From Isoetes taiwanensis (taxonomy: Eukaryota; Streptophyta; Lycopodiopsida; Isoetales; Isoetaceae), in contig JAJEKV010000588.1 of assembly GCA_021234155.1 (NCBI GenBank), positions 1-64,000 of the forward strand: DNA of 64,000 nucleotides, read 5' to 3'. Positions 25,331 through 37,741 of the stretch are shown here, piece after piece. Numbering within the stretch: the stretch's first letter is position 1; the number at the start of each line of letters is the position of its first letter. Made by a program: the position numbers and the translations under genes. Below the pieces are notes generated by a model that did no database searches, was not told the origin of the DNA, and saw only the letters and a list, made by a program, of their open reading frames with translations.

Positions 25331-26280
25331 GTATTTTCAAAAATGGCCCTAAGAACTGTGTTTTATTTTAATTTTTTGCTTGTAGCATCACTTGACTAAC
25401 TTGATTTTGTCTTTTGCGGTCCTTATCTCGACCCGGATAGTACATGCTTGGGAGCAATAGAAAAGACCCAGTTCATTGAAAGAAAGATGAGAAAGAGGGT
25501 GGTGACATCGGTTGGACATACAAGCACGTGGCCTATGAAGGAACTCCTCATACAAATTTCTATCGTCGTAAGTTGCTCAAGTGACTTGGACGGAATGAGC
25601 TCCACCCGCCGTTTGCACTAGGTGGTTCATGTGTGAAGAGGGTGTAATCATTGTGATATCGACCACTATGGTTGCTTCACCCTTGTAATATATATTGTAA
25701 TGAGCCCATTTATAAATATAAGGTATCTCAAAACTAGTATTTTTGGTAATTAAGTAAACAATTTGCTTATTTTTTGTTGGAATTTGTGATCTCTTGTCTA
25801 CCCACCTAAGAAAATAGAGCCAAAATGTCATGGTAAAGAATTCACCCTCACTTTGAAAAACTCTTATTTTGGATGACAAATAAGCCCCAAAGCGAGGGAC
25901 TCGACTCGTTATCCAGACAAAAGCTGGGAGAAAGCTTGGATGCCTGATGAATGATCAAAAATCGAATTAAGGGCGGTTTTTGAATTGGGGTGCTCCTCCT
26001 TGTGTAAAATAACAGAGTTCCGCAAAAAAGTGGGAATGGAATGAGTCCCACTTTAATTAAATACGACTTTTTATAGATGTTGTCAAGCAAAACAACAGAA
26101 ACCCCCAGTCGCTTCAACTGCGTATGTGCCAAACAACATGTAGAAAAGCAATAGCAACAGCAACACGGCATTTGGCAAAAAAGCAATAGCAACACGGCAT
26201 TTGGCAAACTATACTGATCTTAGTTTTGTGATGTCTTTCACTTGCTGTTCCTTTTATTGCAAAAAAAAATTCTTATTTGG

Positions 26281-27400
26281 GAAGATTGACAAAAAGAATA
26301 CCTCTGTTGAGCTTGCCGATCTAAATAGTGATTCTGATCCTACATTCCTGCAAACAGGATCCTACATTCCTGCAAACAGAGATTTTTAAAGACTATGCCA
26401 TCTTCAAAGATTAAATCCATTATAGTAAAGACTTAAAGCGTTGCTAGTTGCCAAAGGGCATAAGGATGCAAATCTCAAAAAAGAAGCACTTGCATTTTCA
26501 CCATAGACTTGCATCGTGGACTTGCTAGAACCCAAAAGACAAATATTCAAAACATGACAATTCAAGAAAGAGATGCTTCTATATCTGAGGTTTCTAAAAT
26601 TCCTTACTTCTAAAATTTACTGTGCATTGAAATCAAACTTTGTAGATTCTTATCGGTTCCAAACAAAAATTAGCAAGCCTAAACAAAGACTCACCATTCT
26701 CCCTGTTGCATCAGTCTGTGTACCCATTTTTGCACCTGCAGATGCTGGCCCTGACTGATAGGAAGCAAATGAGAAAAATGAGAAGAATGGAAGCAAATGA
26801 GAATCATAATGGAAGATTGAGAAAAAAAATTACCTCTGTTGAGCTTGCCCGCTGTTGCCGGCGGGAAACTGATAGTGAGATGAGGTTAGAGAAGATTTTT
26901 TGGGGTCTATTCGGCTTGCAGATTCAGAGGTGGAATTGGTAAGTCGAATACTCCCTATTGAAATCCAAACACAACAGACAGAACTTGCAGTATTCGACTT
27001 AGTTTCGGAGCAGTATTCGACCTGAAGTTTCGGCTGCAGATTCGTATTCGACTTGAAGTTTCGGCTACTGGGCTGGGATGTATCCGACTTCAGGATTTCC
27101 TTGGTGGTATTATTTCGAAATTCTAAGTAGTGTATTAAAACTTCTGAGTTTAGGACAGGTCGATTAGGCAGGTCGAATACCCCCTCTGCCTTTTTTTTTT
27201 TTTGCCGGCGAACAACACACAACATGCAGGCCGAATACCACGCTAGGGTATTCGGCTCAAAGTTTATTGGAATCGAGGCCAGAATCGGGTGCCAATATTT
27301 CCTTCGAATTGGTAAGTCTGTTGGACACCATATTTTCATTTGACACATTATTGTGAACAGGACCATGTTTGACAAATGGTTCTATTTGGCAACCACTAAA
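26281..27400. other. Non-coding stretch with short dispersed repeats
   Basis: ACCTCTGTTGAGCTTGCC occurs at about 26299 and 26831, and GTATTCGAC / AAGTTTCGGCT words recur at 26985-27070, with a mirrored set at 27170-27260. A 181-codon minus-strand frame here (26830-27375) looks like chance: no motif is seen and its composition follows the repeats. Confidence 0.4.
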
Positions 27401-27564
27401 TTCCTTTTATATATAGAATTGCTCTAACTTTCACTATCTTTGGATCAAGTACATGGAGTGTATGTCCATGAAGGTTTTCACTAAATGGAGACCACACTAA
27501 GGGTATTATGCTACTGTCTTCCTTTCTTCAATTCTAACTTTAGATGGAACCAAAGAAAGTTTAT

Positions 27565-27900
27565 GGATTGAAGTTTATATATATGATATGTATGAGATAT
27601 GTCATATATATGTTACAAATGTCATATATTTTTAATATATGAGATATATCATAATATATATCATATGTCATATATCTCCTATATATGGAATACGTCATAA
27701 CATATATCATATGTCATATATCTATTGCATATATGACATATATAATATGTCACATATCTGTTGTATATATAACATATATTATATGTCATATGAGATATAT
27801 CATAATATATATCATATGTCATATATCTCCTATATATGAGATACGTCATAACATATATCATATGTCACATATCTATTGCATATATCAGTTATATATATAA
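27565..27900. repeat. AT-rich CATATATCATATGTC satellite, copy 1
   Basis: Interlocking ATATGTCATATATC / ATATATGACATAT words with local dyads. The part at 27731-27852 is almost identical to 35971-36096. Within this copy, the phrase ATATCTCCTATATATG is also duplicated (about 27673 and 27823). Confidence 0.85.
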
Positions 27901-28009
27901 AGGTATATCATAAAACTTTGGTATATAATGTGTTTGATTCTTACATGCCTGGATGCCGTCCGTTTAAGGTGGGGCCAGTGAGGTGGCAGCATCAGAGCCA
28001 TCCATTCCT

Positions 28010-28240
28010 TATGGGCATGCATGGAGGCATGCATGGGTCATGCATGGGGGCATGCACCACATCCCTGGACCGTTGGATCAAAAGGGAAGGATAAATCCTA
28101 GCCCTTGATTTTTTGTGAGGAAGGTGCAAGGAAGGTCCCTTAAAGTAGATTTGGTGTAAAAGATCTTAGCCGTTAGATTAAAAGGTGAGCATAAATCCTA
28201 GCCATTAACTTTTTAATATTAAATTGATTTTTTTTTTAAA
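28010..28240. repeat. GCATGC cluster and a diverged direct repeat
   Basis: Five CATGCATG/GCATGC words occur at 28013-28055. They are followed by two related phrases, CCGTTGGATCAAAAGG (28071) and CCGTTAGATTAAAAGG (28170), each leading to ATAAATCCTAGCC. This is the remnant of a short duplicated non-coding unit. Confidence 0.6.
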
Positions 28241-28379
28241 GGAGGTGAGGTGGCACCCTCATTAATAAAAAGGTAATGAGGTGGCAAAACATTTATGATT
28301 AGACTTTATAGGAAGCTTCCTTTTGTTTAATCGCCTTCAAAGGCACATAGCTTGCAGTAGAGGGGTCGGATGAAGGTGG

Positions 28380-28660
28380 GACCCACGCCATTCGCCCACT
28401 TTATTGGCTCCCGAAACCAAGTTCGCGAACCAAGTGGGTTCGGCGGAGAACCGGAAAATTCGCTTAGGCGAACCAAAAGTTCGCTGGGCGGATGGCGTGG
28501 CGTGTCCGGGGGCATGGCGGAATCAGCGTGCCTCCCTGACGGGGTTCGCTGGAGCGAACCCGAACGGAGGTTAGTTGCGGGCTTGGCGGTCACGGCCGGG
28601 CTTGGCGGCCTTCTGGCGAATGCACCCCGGGACCGACTCTGGGGTTCGCTGGGGCCATTC
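28380..28660. repeat. Cluster of TTCGC...GCGAA palindromes, left copy
   Basis: Short hairpin-forming words such as TTCGCTTAGGCGAACC and GTTCGCTGGAGCGAACC recur within GC-rich DNA. A matching cluster lies at 34.24-34.74 kb. The 149-codon + strand frame across this block is a by-product of the repeat composition. Confidence 0.65.
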
Positions 28661-29395
28661 CGGCTAATGCAACAGCTGCCGCGCGAGTGCAGCCTTCGGC
28701 CGGGTGGGGGGGGGGCTCTCAGGGTTAAGCAGAACCAGAGTCTGGGTCTCTGGCCCGTCTGTGCCCGATGCGAGGCCGGGCCAGCCAGTGGCCCGTCACC
28801 GGGTTCAAATGAGCCGTGAGCATCGAGCCCATGGAATCGTGCCCTCGGCCCTAGATCCCGACCGGATTATAACAATGGTAGGCAAATTTTTTTCTAGAAA
28901 TTTTTAACCGGCTCGGGCGCTCCTTGTCGCGACTCTAGAGCGAGCTCACGAGCAAGAAGAAGCTCGAAGCAACTCCGGTAGTTGGATCGATTGAAGCGTG
29001 GCTCCTTGCTTTATTAAAAACAAATTATTTAGCCTTCCTTTTTTCTTTGTTTGGAGCGATTTTGAGATGCATTGGCGATTTTGAGTCTTGTTTTGAGCTC
29101 CATTGACAAAATTATAAAGTGTGCTCATTACAAGTGCATCTAGGTTCCCTATTGCCATCCCTATTGCTACGGTTGGTGAGAGTTGCCCATCATAATAAAG
29201 TTTGTTTCCTTAAGTGGGCTTATTTATATTTGTTGAAGCTTATTTTTTATTTCTTTGAGCGTTGAACTTATTTTTATTTGTTGAAGCTTCTTTTTATTTG
29301 TTGAAGCTTCTTTTTTTTCTTAAAGCTTCTCTTCGTCTGACTCATAATCACGGAATTCAGATATCTATTTGAGCAATCTACATTTATCCGCCAGA

Positions 29396-32300
29396 GACCA
29401 TGTCTCGCCGGAGGCGATTCCCGGTCGGCATGGATGGCGTCCCTTGCCATTTGGCTGCAGGTGGGTGATGTCCCCGGACGACGGTAGCATTGTTGAATGG
29501 TACCCCAACCGCACCGCATCTTATCCCGCTAGGTATGTTTTGTGTGCTTGTTAGAGTATTTGTTTTGTGACGAGAATACCATGGCATTTGGTGCCTAATG
29601 CGAGAGTCCGCGTCTGTTGAAAGCGGTCGGGCCCCCACCGTTGGCGGTGGATTTACCGCAACACACAGGTGTACACTTTGTGGATAGAAGTCGCCGCGAC
29701 CCCGGTTTGGGGATTGACCCTTGATAGACTTGGGGCCACCATGAGCCACCATGCGGATCAATGGTGGCCTGACCGGACATTAGGGCCAAGGGGTGCAACC
29801 ATGAATTCTGAGAAGAGTGGTGTCCGGCGGAGAGAAGTACAAAGCGTCGAGAAAGATCCTGCAAAAGGCTGCCGCATTATGATGGAGGCAGCGAGACATA
29901 GAAGGCGAGGAGACAAGGAGCAACAACGATGCGCCCTCTGACGTATCCTTACGAGGCGACCCTAGATGCCTTCCACGGGTAGGGCGCCATGTTTTATGAG
30001 CGGGAGCCGGCCACCGGCCCGGCGGGGCCTTGAGAGGATGCGACCCTATCATGAAGGTCGCATTAGAGTAAGAGCTAGTGGCAGTGGCGTGGGAAGGCCT
30101 GGGCCGCACATGCTATGCTTTCAATGCCCAGGCCATTGCCTGAGGATCGGTGGCCATTTGCCCCAGGGAGGAGGAGTTGCTATTTGAGCTCCACGGGGAT
30201 CACGGGGAGTCTCGGCCGAGGGGTTCTGGTGAGTCATCTTTGCCACGGTTTCTTTGGATATGAGCATCCACACTCCAACCGTCCCTCCATTGCAGGGAGG
30301 TGAGTGGCTTAGAGGCGGCGAGGGGAAGAGTTCCGGTGAGGTAGGGACCCGCGTCGAGATCCGCTCCCCAGTCATGAGACACGTCATTGCCGACCCGTCT
30401 CGTACATGGCCACCCCTCCTTCCATAGAGGCGCTGCCCAGCGGCGGTGAGGTGACCCGTAGAGGGTCGCCGGGGTCCTGCGATGATATCATGAGGGCGGC
30501 GATGGCGGCACGGGGCATAGCACACATTGACTTCCCCATTTACGCTTTGTCGCAATGTATGGGGAGGCGAGGCATGGATAAGAGATCGAGCAGCGGTTTT
30601 TCATGTACCCGCGGGAGAGTTCGGCGGGCACACCATCCGGAGCTACGGTGTGTGTACCCATTCGAGGATGGTCACCGGCCCGCAGGGCGAAAGACACGGT
30701 TCGGAGCACTTACGGATCCATTTGGGTTACATCTTGATCCCCTTTTCGGGAAGAGGTTAGGGTGTTCCGCGACTTTACGGCCCGGCCGAGATCATAGAAC
30801 ACCTTGCCATGGTTTGCGGCGGGGCGTCCGGATGAATCTTGGCGACTTGGATATTGCAAGAGGCCCGGCCGGCTATCGGCGGCGTCTGACTAATATCGAC
30901 CTCCTCGGCGTCTGGGCGATGGGCGGTGGGAGGAGGGGCACATTGAGTGTTGATGAGATGCGATGTCGGGTTTATGTTTAGTTTGTATGGATCGACAAAA
31001 TCGATATTTGGCGTGTGCTTATATGTGGCGTGTTCGCGGCGGATGCTTGGAGAGGGCGAAAGGTGGCTATTGATGATAGACCCGTTACTATCGCGACTAT
31101 GTTCGGTCATTGTCGAGGAAACGCCCCCCCGAGGAGTGCGTCTCCCACCTTCTTCCCAGCGAGCATCCCGGGGTGCACTAAATGCGGTGCTCGGCCCATC
31201 GTCACAAGGTAAGTATTTTCGATTCTTTGCTTTACTTTCAATTCCGAGGCAATCCCTCGACTTAAGGGAACCAAAGTCATACATCTTTGGCGTGTGGTGG
31301 TCATTGGATGCTTGTTGCTCTCATACGATCGCCGCGCAGGCGCACCCCGCCCTAGGCTACCGGAGATGACGATCCGCATTACGTTTGGTGGTGGTGCCGA
31401 CAACATGCCTTCACGGTAGGGGTTTTGAGAGTGCGCATCCACCTACCAGCGCTTGGCTTCGTGGGTGTCTCTAGTCCCCCCGTCTTTCCCCTTGTGCCGC
31501 CACTAGTGATCTCACTGCACTCTCTTTATGCAGTAGCGGTACGCTTGGGTCTTGGCGCGGGGGCACCGGCGGGTTACATCCGATGGGGTGCGGCCTCAAA
31601 TGTGCGGGCTCGCATTGTGCCGCAGTCGACAACAATACATGTGGCATGCATTGGTTTCATCATGCGCCACCTCGTGCGGGCGTGTGGCAAACCCGGCCGA
31701 TTATCTGGAATAAACCGATAAGCCGGTACGGTACAGGCGATGTCTGCGATTGTTTAGGAGTGAGTGGCCCGTAGTAGTGGGCCGCTTTATTGTAGGGGTA
31801 TCTTGGTACCAACGAGACTCGAGTGGTCTTTGTTAGTCTTTGTTTGGGATCTATCTAGCTAGAAGCTTTTTCCGTAATCATGTAATCATGTATGTAACAT
31901 TATATGCGACATTATTTATGTGATAATGCTATGAGTGATGGCATATCGGTTCTTTGTGTGGCCTCTCATTCGTCTTGCGAGGTCGTGGTGGTTGGTCCCT
32001 CATTGCGGTCGGCCTTGCCAGACGCCATCTGTGGACTCCCTTGCGGGCATGTTCTTAACTGGTCTATCGTAACCGCCATGAAAGGCGTGAACCGGGGCCT
32101 GGCCGTCCTCTATAGAATCGTGATTATCGCTGCGAACCCTGCTGCGAATCGTATCTCTATAGAATCGTATTTGCAAAACCGAGGCTATTGTTACCAATGT
32201 GTTGATACAATCAATGCGGTCGGCATACACCGCCGCCATCTTCCCAACAATGTTCGTCTTCAGGACACAACCTTGGTGATAGGCCGTCTCTCACGGTACC

Positions 32301-33400
32301 GGCCCATGTCAATGGTGATTGACCTCGATGCGATTGTGCCCATTCGCTCAAGAGAAGGCGAGCGCTATCTTCGGGGCATGTCGTTGGTGCCCTCGTAGGC
32401 CTTCACGCCGCATAGCATGTAAAACACTGGGTACCCCACACCCGGCAAACGGTACAACCGCTCGCATGGGAAACTTCCACGATTTGTACGAGGAAGGTTG
32501 AATCCATGGCCCAACCATCCCGCCGGCTCCATCTCACGCGACCTCCAACATCCTCGTCATCTTGGATGACTAGGATCCATGGTCGATCCAACGGCTCTAA
32601 GAACATCGCGGATTCAAAGGTGGTGAAAAATCACCTTCGGGAGGCTTTCCAATCGTCAATCCCGCTCTCGAGGCTTTCGGTCCATTGTACCCAAACTCCG
32701 CCACGATGCATAAAATGATAAAATATTTCGGTGCATATCGAGAATGACAAAGTTCTTGCGAGAACTTCAAATTCATTACTATTCCAAAACTCAAGTGGCC
32801 CATGGCAACCAAGCGGCTCCAAAACTCCACGTAAGGGACTAACTTATGAGGCCCGATTAGCATACGGTACAACCAACCCGTTGGAGTCATGTCCAAGCTG
32901 CAAACTCCTCACAATATGCGACCCATCGGTACATCAACCCGACATGGTGCTCGATGGGTGGCCTCCCGCTCAAGCGAGGCCCAGGGGCAAGAGGGGATCA
33001 GCGGCACTTATTTTGGCGGGGGGGGGAACATAGTGTTCACTGGCAGGCGCGGCCTCATCAACCCATAAAGACTTCGTTGAGGGCATAACCACCACAGGGG
33101 GCAACAACGGAGCCATTGAACCGGGTCAGGGTAGACACAAACCACTTCATGTACAAGCGGTTCTTGGGAATTTTGGTGGGAGTAACTTGTGGAGCAACGA
33201 CCGAAAGGGTTCCACCCGTCATCTACATTATCCCGGTGTCCTCCTCCAACATTGTGTCATCCTCGTTGTCATGAAGGTCATACTCACTATCATTTTCATC
33301 GACATCTCTCGACCGAGTCGCCGGTGACTACCTCAAAACCATTCTCCTCGCTATAGCAAGCTGCGCTTTGCTAGCAACCGAGCGATCTCGAATAGATATC
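29396..33400. other. GC-rich block with coding-like fragments, no gene named
   Basis: About 4 kb is clearly richer in CG and CCGG than its surroundings. Short coding-like pieces occur on both strands, for example SPDDGSIVEWYPNRTASYP on + at about 29470-29530. On minus at 33.3-33.1 kb an acidic DENDSEYDLHDNEDDTMLEE is followed by TPTKIPKNRLYMKWFVSTL, and EFWNSNEFEVLARTLSF occurs at 32.8 kb. The pieces are broken by shifts and stops, and I can assemble no family. The block may be a decayed element or a gene degraded by consensus errors. Open frames of up to 191 codons here lack motifs. Confidence 0.3.
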
Positions 33401-33724
33401 TGAGGTACAGTCGAACATGAACACAAGCCTGAGTACAAACCTATAGATACATTGGGGTCTTCACAAAACACAAATATGAATTATAAAGCAACACATTATA
33501 CTACTTGTTTCCCATTCATAAAAATATTATACATTGTTTTTGTCCATTCTGAGGACTTGACAATTGGATGCAACGACTTGCATCATTATCTGCACATCCA
33601 ACATTGTTTCATCCTTATTTGGCTCGGTGAGCCATTCTACCCGTCGTTCCCTCAGCAGGGGGGACGATTAAAAGCAATCGAAGCTCCCCTTTCACTCATC
33701 GTTGCAACGACGGTGAAAGGAGCG

Positions 33725-33830
33725 GGAGGAGGAGTAGGGGACCGATGTCCTTAGAGGAGGAGGAGGAGGAGGAAGCGGGGGATTCTTTGGAGATGTCCCC
33801 GGGAGGAAGAGGAGGAGGAGCATTTCGCTA
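33725..33830 (+). repeat. GGA-rich simple repeat
   Basis: Runs of GGAGGAGGAGGA and GAGGAAGAGGAGGAGGA, separated by GATTCTTTGGAGATGTCC. Simple-sequence DNA. Confidence 0.8.
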
Positions 33831-34239
33831 GAAGGGACACAACGTATGCGAAGAGCGGTCTTCAACTGGCGGACCATTGTAACAAGATGGGCAAGAAGAA
33901 TGGCAATGATTTTCCACGTAAAATGACAATATCAAGCAATTTCCCCGCCATTTTTAGAATAAAACATTTTAACAAAATATGGACGAGAACAAGACAAAAA
34001 TTGCCCACCAAGCGGATAGAAACTCACTTGAGCGGATAGACGTTGCGCTGGAGATTGGCTTCAAGATCGGGTGAACTTGAAATCCGCCGGCCACCGGCTT
34101 CACATACAAACTCAAGCACCAATCAAGGTATGAATATATACGGAGACGCTACACTCAAAGTTCATAGATTCCTTTTTTTCGAATTGCAAAGACGAAAGTT
34201 GGATTCAAAGAAGACGAAAGTTGGATTTCCTCCACCAAA

Positions 34240-34740
34240 GCGGTCCGTCTGGGCAGGCTCGGATTCGCACTGGGCGAACCCTTAGGGGTGCGGTGCAGCC
34301 CGCCACCGAAGTTCGCCGACCATAATAGGGCTTGTACGGGCTGCCACCTCGATTCGCTGGGGCGAACCTAGGGTGGCGAGCATCTACCCGGCCAGTGGTA
34401 GCCGCCAATAATGGCCGTCGCCAGACGCCACCGAGGATTCGCTGGCGAACCCGAGGGTGGTCGGCACCCACCGACGCACACGACGGCAACTCTGCCATCA
34501 TGCTCGCCACCCGGGATTCGCCTGGGCGACCGTTAGGGTGGCTGTGCACCACCGACGCTCCATCGACGCTCCCGCCAATCTTTGCAGAGGTAACCCGGGT
34601 TAGGGGGTTCGCAGAGGCGAACCCTAGAAGAAGAATGCCAAGTAAGCCGGCCGCCATAGCCACGCCTCTGCGACCCGCTGGTTCGGGGGTTCGCTTTGGC
34701 GATTCGTGGTTCGGCCAGGCGAACCAGGTTTGATGGCCAA
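34240..34740. repeat. Tandem GC-rich repeat with GATTCGC...GCGAACC hairpins, right copy
   Basis: Four to five diverged units of about 90-110 bp. Each carries ATTCGCTGGGGCGAACC or a variant, then TAGGGTGG and a CACCGACG-type tail. The palindromes pair as short hairpins. It is the counterpart of the cluster at 28.4 kb. Frames of 130-190 codons on both strands come from this repeat. Confidence 0.75.
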
Positions 34741-34869
34741 CTTCCTTTCGGGTGCCATTCGAAGCATCGCACGCCATTGGATTCCTCTCGTCGAGAGCTT
34801 TCCAATGAGTGGTGCTTTGGCACTATTTCGTTGCAGTTGCAGCCAACGTGATCGAACACTAAGAGTCTT

Positions 34870-35895
34870 TTTAGAATCTTGGAATTTTACGGAATTCATG
34901 GTAATTTATAAGAATCTGGGGAATCGCCAGAGATCTTAGAGAATCTAGAGGAATTCCAAGAGAATCTTAGGGAATCTAAAGGGTATCCATATGAATCTCA
35001 GGGAATCTAAAGTAATCTTCATAAATACGTAGAGAATCTAGAGGAATCTTGATGCAACCTTGGAGAATCTAGAGTAATCTTTATAGAATCTATGGAAATC
35101 TCAAGAGAATCTTTGGGAATCAAAGGGAATCTCAAGAGAATCTTTGGAAAATCAAAGGGAATGTATAGGAATCACGAGAAAATCTTTGAGAAATTAAGGG
35201 AATCCAAGGAAATCTCCATAGATTCTTTAAGAATCTAGAGGAATCTTGATGGAATCATGTAAGTAAGGGAATCTTCATAGGATCTTAGAGAATCTAGAGG
35301 AATCTTAAGAGAATCTTTGGGAATCTAAGGGAATCTTTCTAAAAGTTTTGAGAATCTAGTGAAATCATGATAGAATCTTGGAGAATCATGGAGAATTTTC
35401 CTATAATCTAAAGGAATCTAGGAGAATCTTCATCAAATCTTGGAGAATTCAATAGAACCACATAAAATCTTGGGGAATCTAGAGGAGTCTTGGGATAATC
35501 TTTGGGAATCTAGATGAATATCAAGAGAATCTTTGGGAACCTAGGGGAATTAAGGGAATGTTCATAAAATCTTTAAGAATCTTGATAGAATCTTAGAGAA
35601 TCTAGGGAAATCTTCATAGAATCTAGGGGAATCTTTATAGAATCTTGGAGAATCTAGGGGAACCTTTGTACAATCTTAAGGAATCTCAAGAGAATCTTAG
35701 AGAATCTATGAGAATATCAAGAGAACTTCTCTGAATCTAGGGAAATATAAGGAAATTTAGAGGAATCTTCATAAAATCTTGGAGAATCTGCATAGGGGGG
35801 AATCTTCATAAAATCTTTCAGAATCTAGGGGAATCTTCATAGAATCATAAAGAATCTAGGGGAATGCTTATAGAATCTTCATTGAATGACTTTGC
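34870..35895 (-). repeat. GAATCTAGAGGAATC minisatellite (inverted copy of the AGATTCCC family)
   Basis: More than 1 kb of imperfect repeats of about 20 bp: AGAATCTAGAGGAATCTT, CATAAAATCTTGGAGAATCT and similar. Its complement, AGATTCCCTTAGATTCT, is the motif at 9.3-10.0 and 37.9-38.7 kb. No genes are visible. Confidence 0.85.
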
Positions 35896-35944
35896 ATTGG
35901 AATCCAGTCGAATTTGTACAGTCCCTCATAGCATAACCACTTGT

Positions 35945-36096
35945 AATATATATAAAATAATATGTCATATATATGACATATATATATAATATGTCACATA
36001 TCTGTTGTATATATGACATATATTATATGTCATATGAGATATATCATAATATATGTCATATGTCATATATCTCCTATATATGAGATACGTCATAAC
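35945..36096. repeat. AT-rich CATATATCATATGTC satellite, copy 2
   Basis: Nearly the same as 27731-27852 and in the same orientation, including CACATATCTGTTGTATATAT, ATATCTCCTATATATGAG and GATACGTCATAAC. It ends abruptly at 36096, where unrelated unique sequence begins. Confidence 0.85.
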
Positions 36097-36368
36097 TGCA
36101 AAGATCAATGTGGCAATGTCAATGTGCATGCAATGTCTCTTAAGAAAAATAGAAAAGCAAGCATGCAGAACTCAAACAATTATCAACTTGAACAAAAGTT
36201 CCAATACTTCATATAATAGATGGATGAGTGGCTAATTACCACATGAACATTCATGCAACAGAATATGTATTATTAAACCTATCTATAGAAGATAACAACA
36301 TTAGGGACATAGTCATTCCAGCGGCTAGGTTCTAGGACAAAGAGAGCTTTTAACATTTGTTCATGCAC

Positions 36369-37610
36369 CTGGAATTTGGAGGATTTTATTGCCCTCTTTA
36401 ATGGTTCGCTGCTCCTGATTTGCATTCAAATCCACTATTGATTGTGCCTTACTTTGGCCAGGAATTTCTGCACGTAGACTTCTAAAACAAACAACCTGCT
36501 CATATGTGTTCTACAAAACTGTTGATGACATGAATATGAGTATGAGTACTTAATAGTATAACTTAATTTGAAAAATAAAACTCAAGAATTAACTTACATG
36601 CTTTTTGATAAAACTCTTTATGAGAAGAAAGCCCAATGGAAGAATAATGTTGTAGTCACTTCCAAAATCTCCATGCTTATACTTTTTCTTCAAGTCTTCA
36701 AGAAGGAGACACCGTATTCCCAAAGATAAGATGCTAAAGGAAGGAACACACTTGGATGGAAAACTTGCTTCCAAATTTTGCTTACTAAGAGGAAGATTGT
36801 ATTCCTCCCAATAAAGTCCATCTTTGTTATCAAGAATAGATGTGTAGTCAATTTGATCCCTTTCTCCTCCCTCCCATAACCTTCAAGGTTGTTGTAGCAA
36901 ATAATTTGCTGCCTAATACTCTTTGCTACAACCTCTAACGACTCTAAAATTTTAACATCACAACTCACAAGCACATCTTCTATAAATTTTTTCTCAATCT
37001 CTTCTAGCAAGTTCATGCATTTTTCAATATATCTTTCACCCTCCACCTTACCTTTGTCTTTTCTCTTTTGATTCTCTTTGTCCTCCAACTCCTCCCTTTC
37101 TTCTTTTCTCATGTAACCTATGAACTTGATCAAAGTGATGTATTTTAAGCCCGCTCCATGTGTGGTTGAGAAAGGTTTTCCATACTTTTTCTCTCCTTCC
37201 CTAAGAATGAAATCTCTGCTGAAATTAGTTTTGCTTCTAGCTATATGCTTTAGACTGTGGTCCAAGAGGCCTATCATAAAATTCAACACATCCGCCATAG
37301 CAACTCGAGGATTGATCCCTAAAATTTAATGATAAAAGTAGAGCTCGTCCATGGCTAATTGATATTTTTGGTTGGTGTCTTCCCCTTTTGGGGATAAAGA
37401 AGGAATAAAATCATTAATTAGAGGAATATTATCAACCTCAAATTCTTTCAGTGAGGTCAATCTTAATGTATATGCTTCTGCATTATCCCTTTTCAATTCC
37501 ATTAGAACATCTGATGCTAACTTCTTTGGGGAAAGATAATACCTTAACCCCTTATTATCAAAATCCAATTTCCGCCTCTTTGGCGACGCCCCATCGGCCG
37601 TCGCAGCCAT
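36369..37610 (-). CDS. Spliced gene or pseudogene of unknown function
   Basis: From an ATG at 37610 the frame reads MAATADGASPKRRKLDFDN (PKRRK could be a nuclear signal), then a Leu/Lys-rich stretch including SPKKLASDVLMELKRDNAEA, to a TAA at 37326-37328. The same frame continues past this single stop through GINPRVAMADVLNFMIGLL, a charged coiled-coil-like part (REELEDKENQKRKDKGKVEG) and LLEEIEKKFIEDV to about 36.72 kb. There it shifts into LEDLKKKYKHGDFGSDYN and meets a GTAAGT donor at 36597. A further exon (36481-36369; acceptor TTTTAG, donor GTGCAT) encodes SLRAEIPGQSKAQSIVDLN. I recognise no family. One stop and one shift in some 380 codons suggest a recent pseudogene or consensus error. 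An upstream ATG at 37763 is possible but runs through palindromic repeats. Confidence 0.45.
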
Positions 37611-37741
37611 AGAACTGGTCCGAACCTTTCTGACTGCAAATCCGCCTTCTCGGACTGGATTCACGGCATGCCCTTGTAATATTCCATGACCGGGTAAAAT
37701 ATTCGCAAACATTCGAAACCAGTAGTTAGTAGTTAGTAGTA

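Larger units (their letters stand above)
21878..26070. mobile_element. Segment bounded by a perfect 26-bp inverted repeat
   Basis: The 26 bases at 21878-21903 (AAAGTCGTATTTAATTAAAG, then TGGGAC) recur exactly as their reverse complement at 26045-26070. Such a pair 4.1 kb apart could be the terminal inverted repeats of a DNA transposon, or ends of two small related elements. No clear target-site duplication is visible outside them, and no transposase is recognised inside. Confidence 0.35.

Noticed and set aside
26830-27375. 181-codon minus-strand frame
   Set aside because: No recognisable motif, low-complexity Asn/Ser composition, and it spans dispersed short repeats; no splice context supports it.
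27639-27900. Tyr/Ile/His-rich frames on both strands
   Set aside because: Translations of the AT satellite.
28370-28819. 149-codon + strand frame
   Set aside because: Its residues follow the TTCGC/GCGAA repeat and GC-rich composition; the opposite strand is open in the same place.
30406-30981. 191-codon + strand frame in the GC-rich block
   Set aside because: Arg/Gly-rich as expected from CG-rich DNA, with competing open frames on minus; no motif supports a protein.
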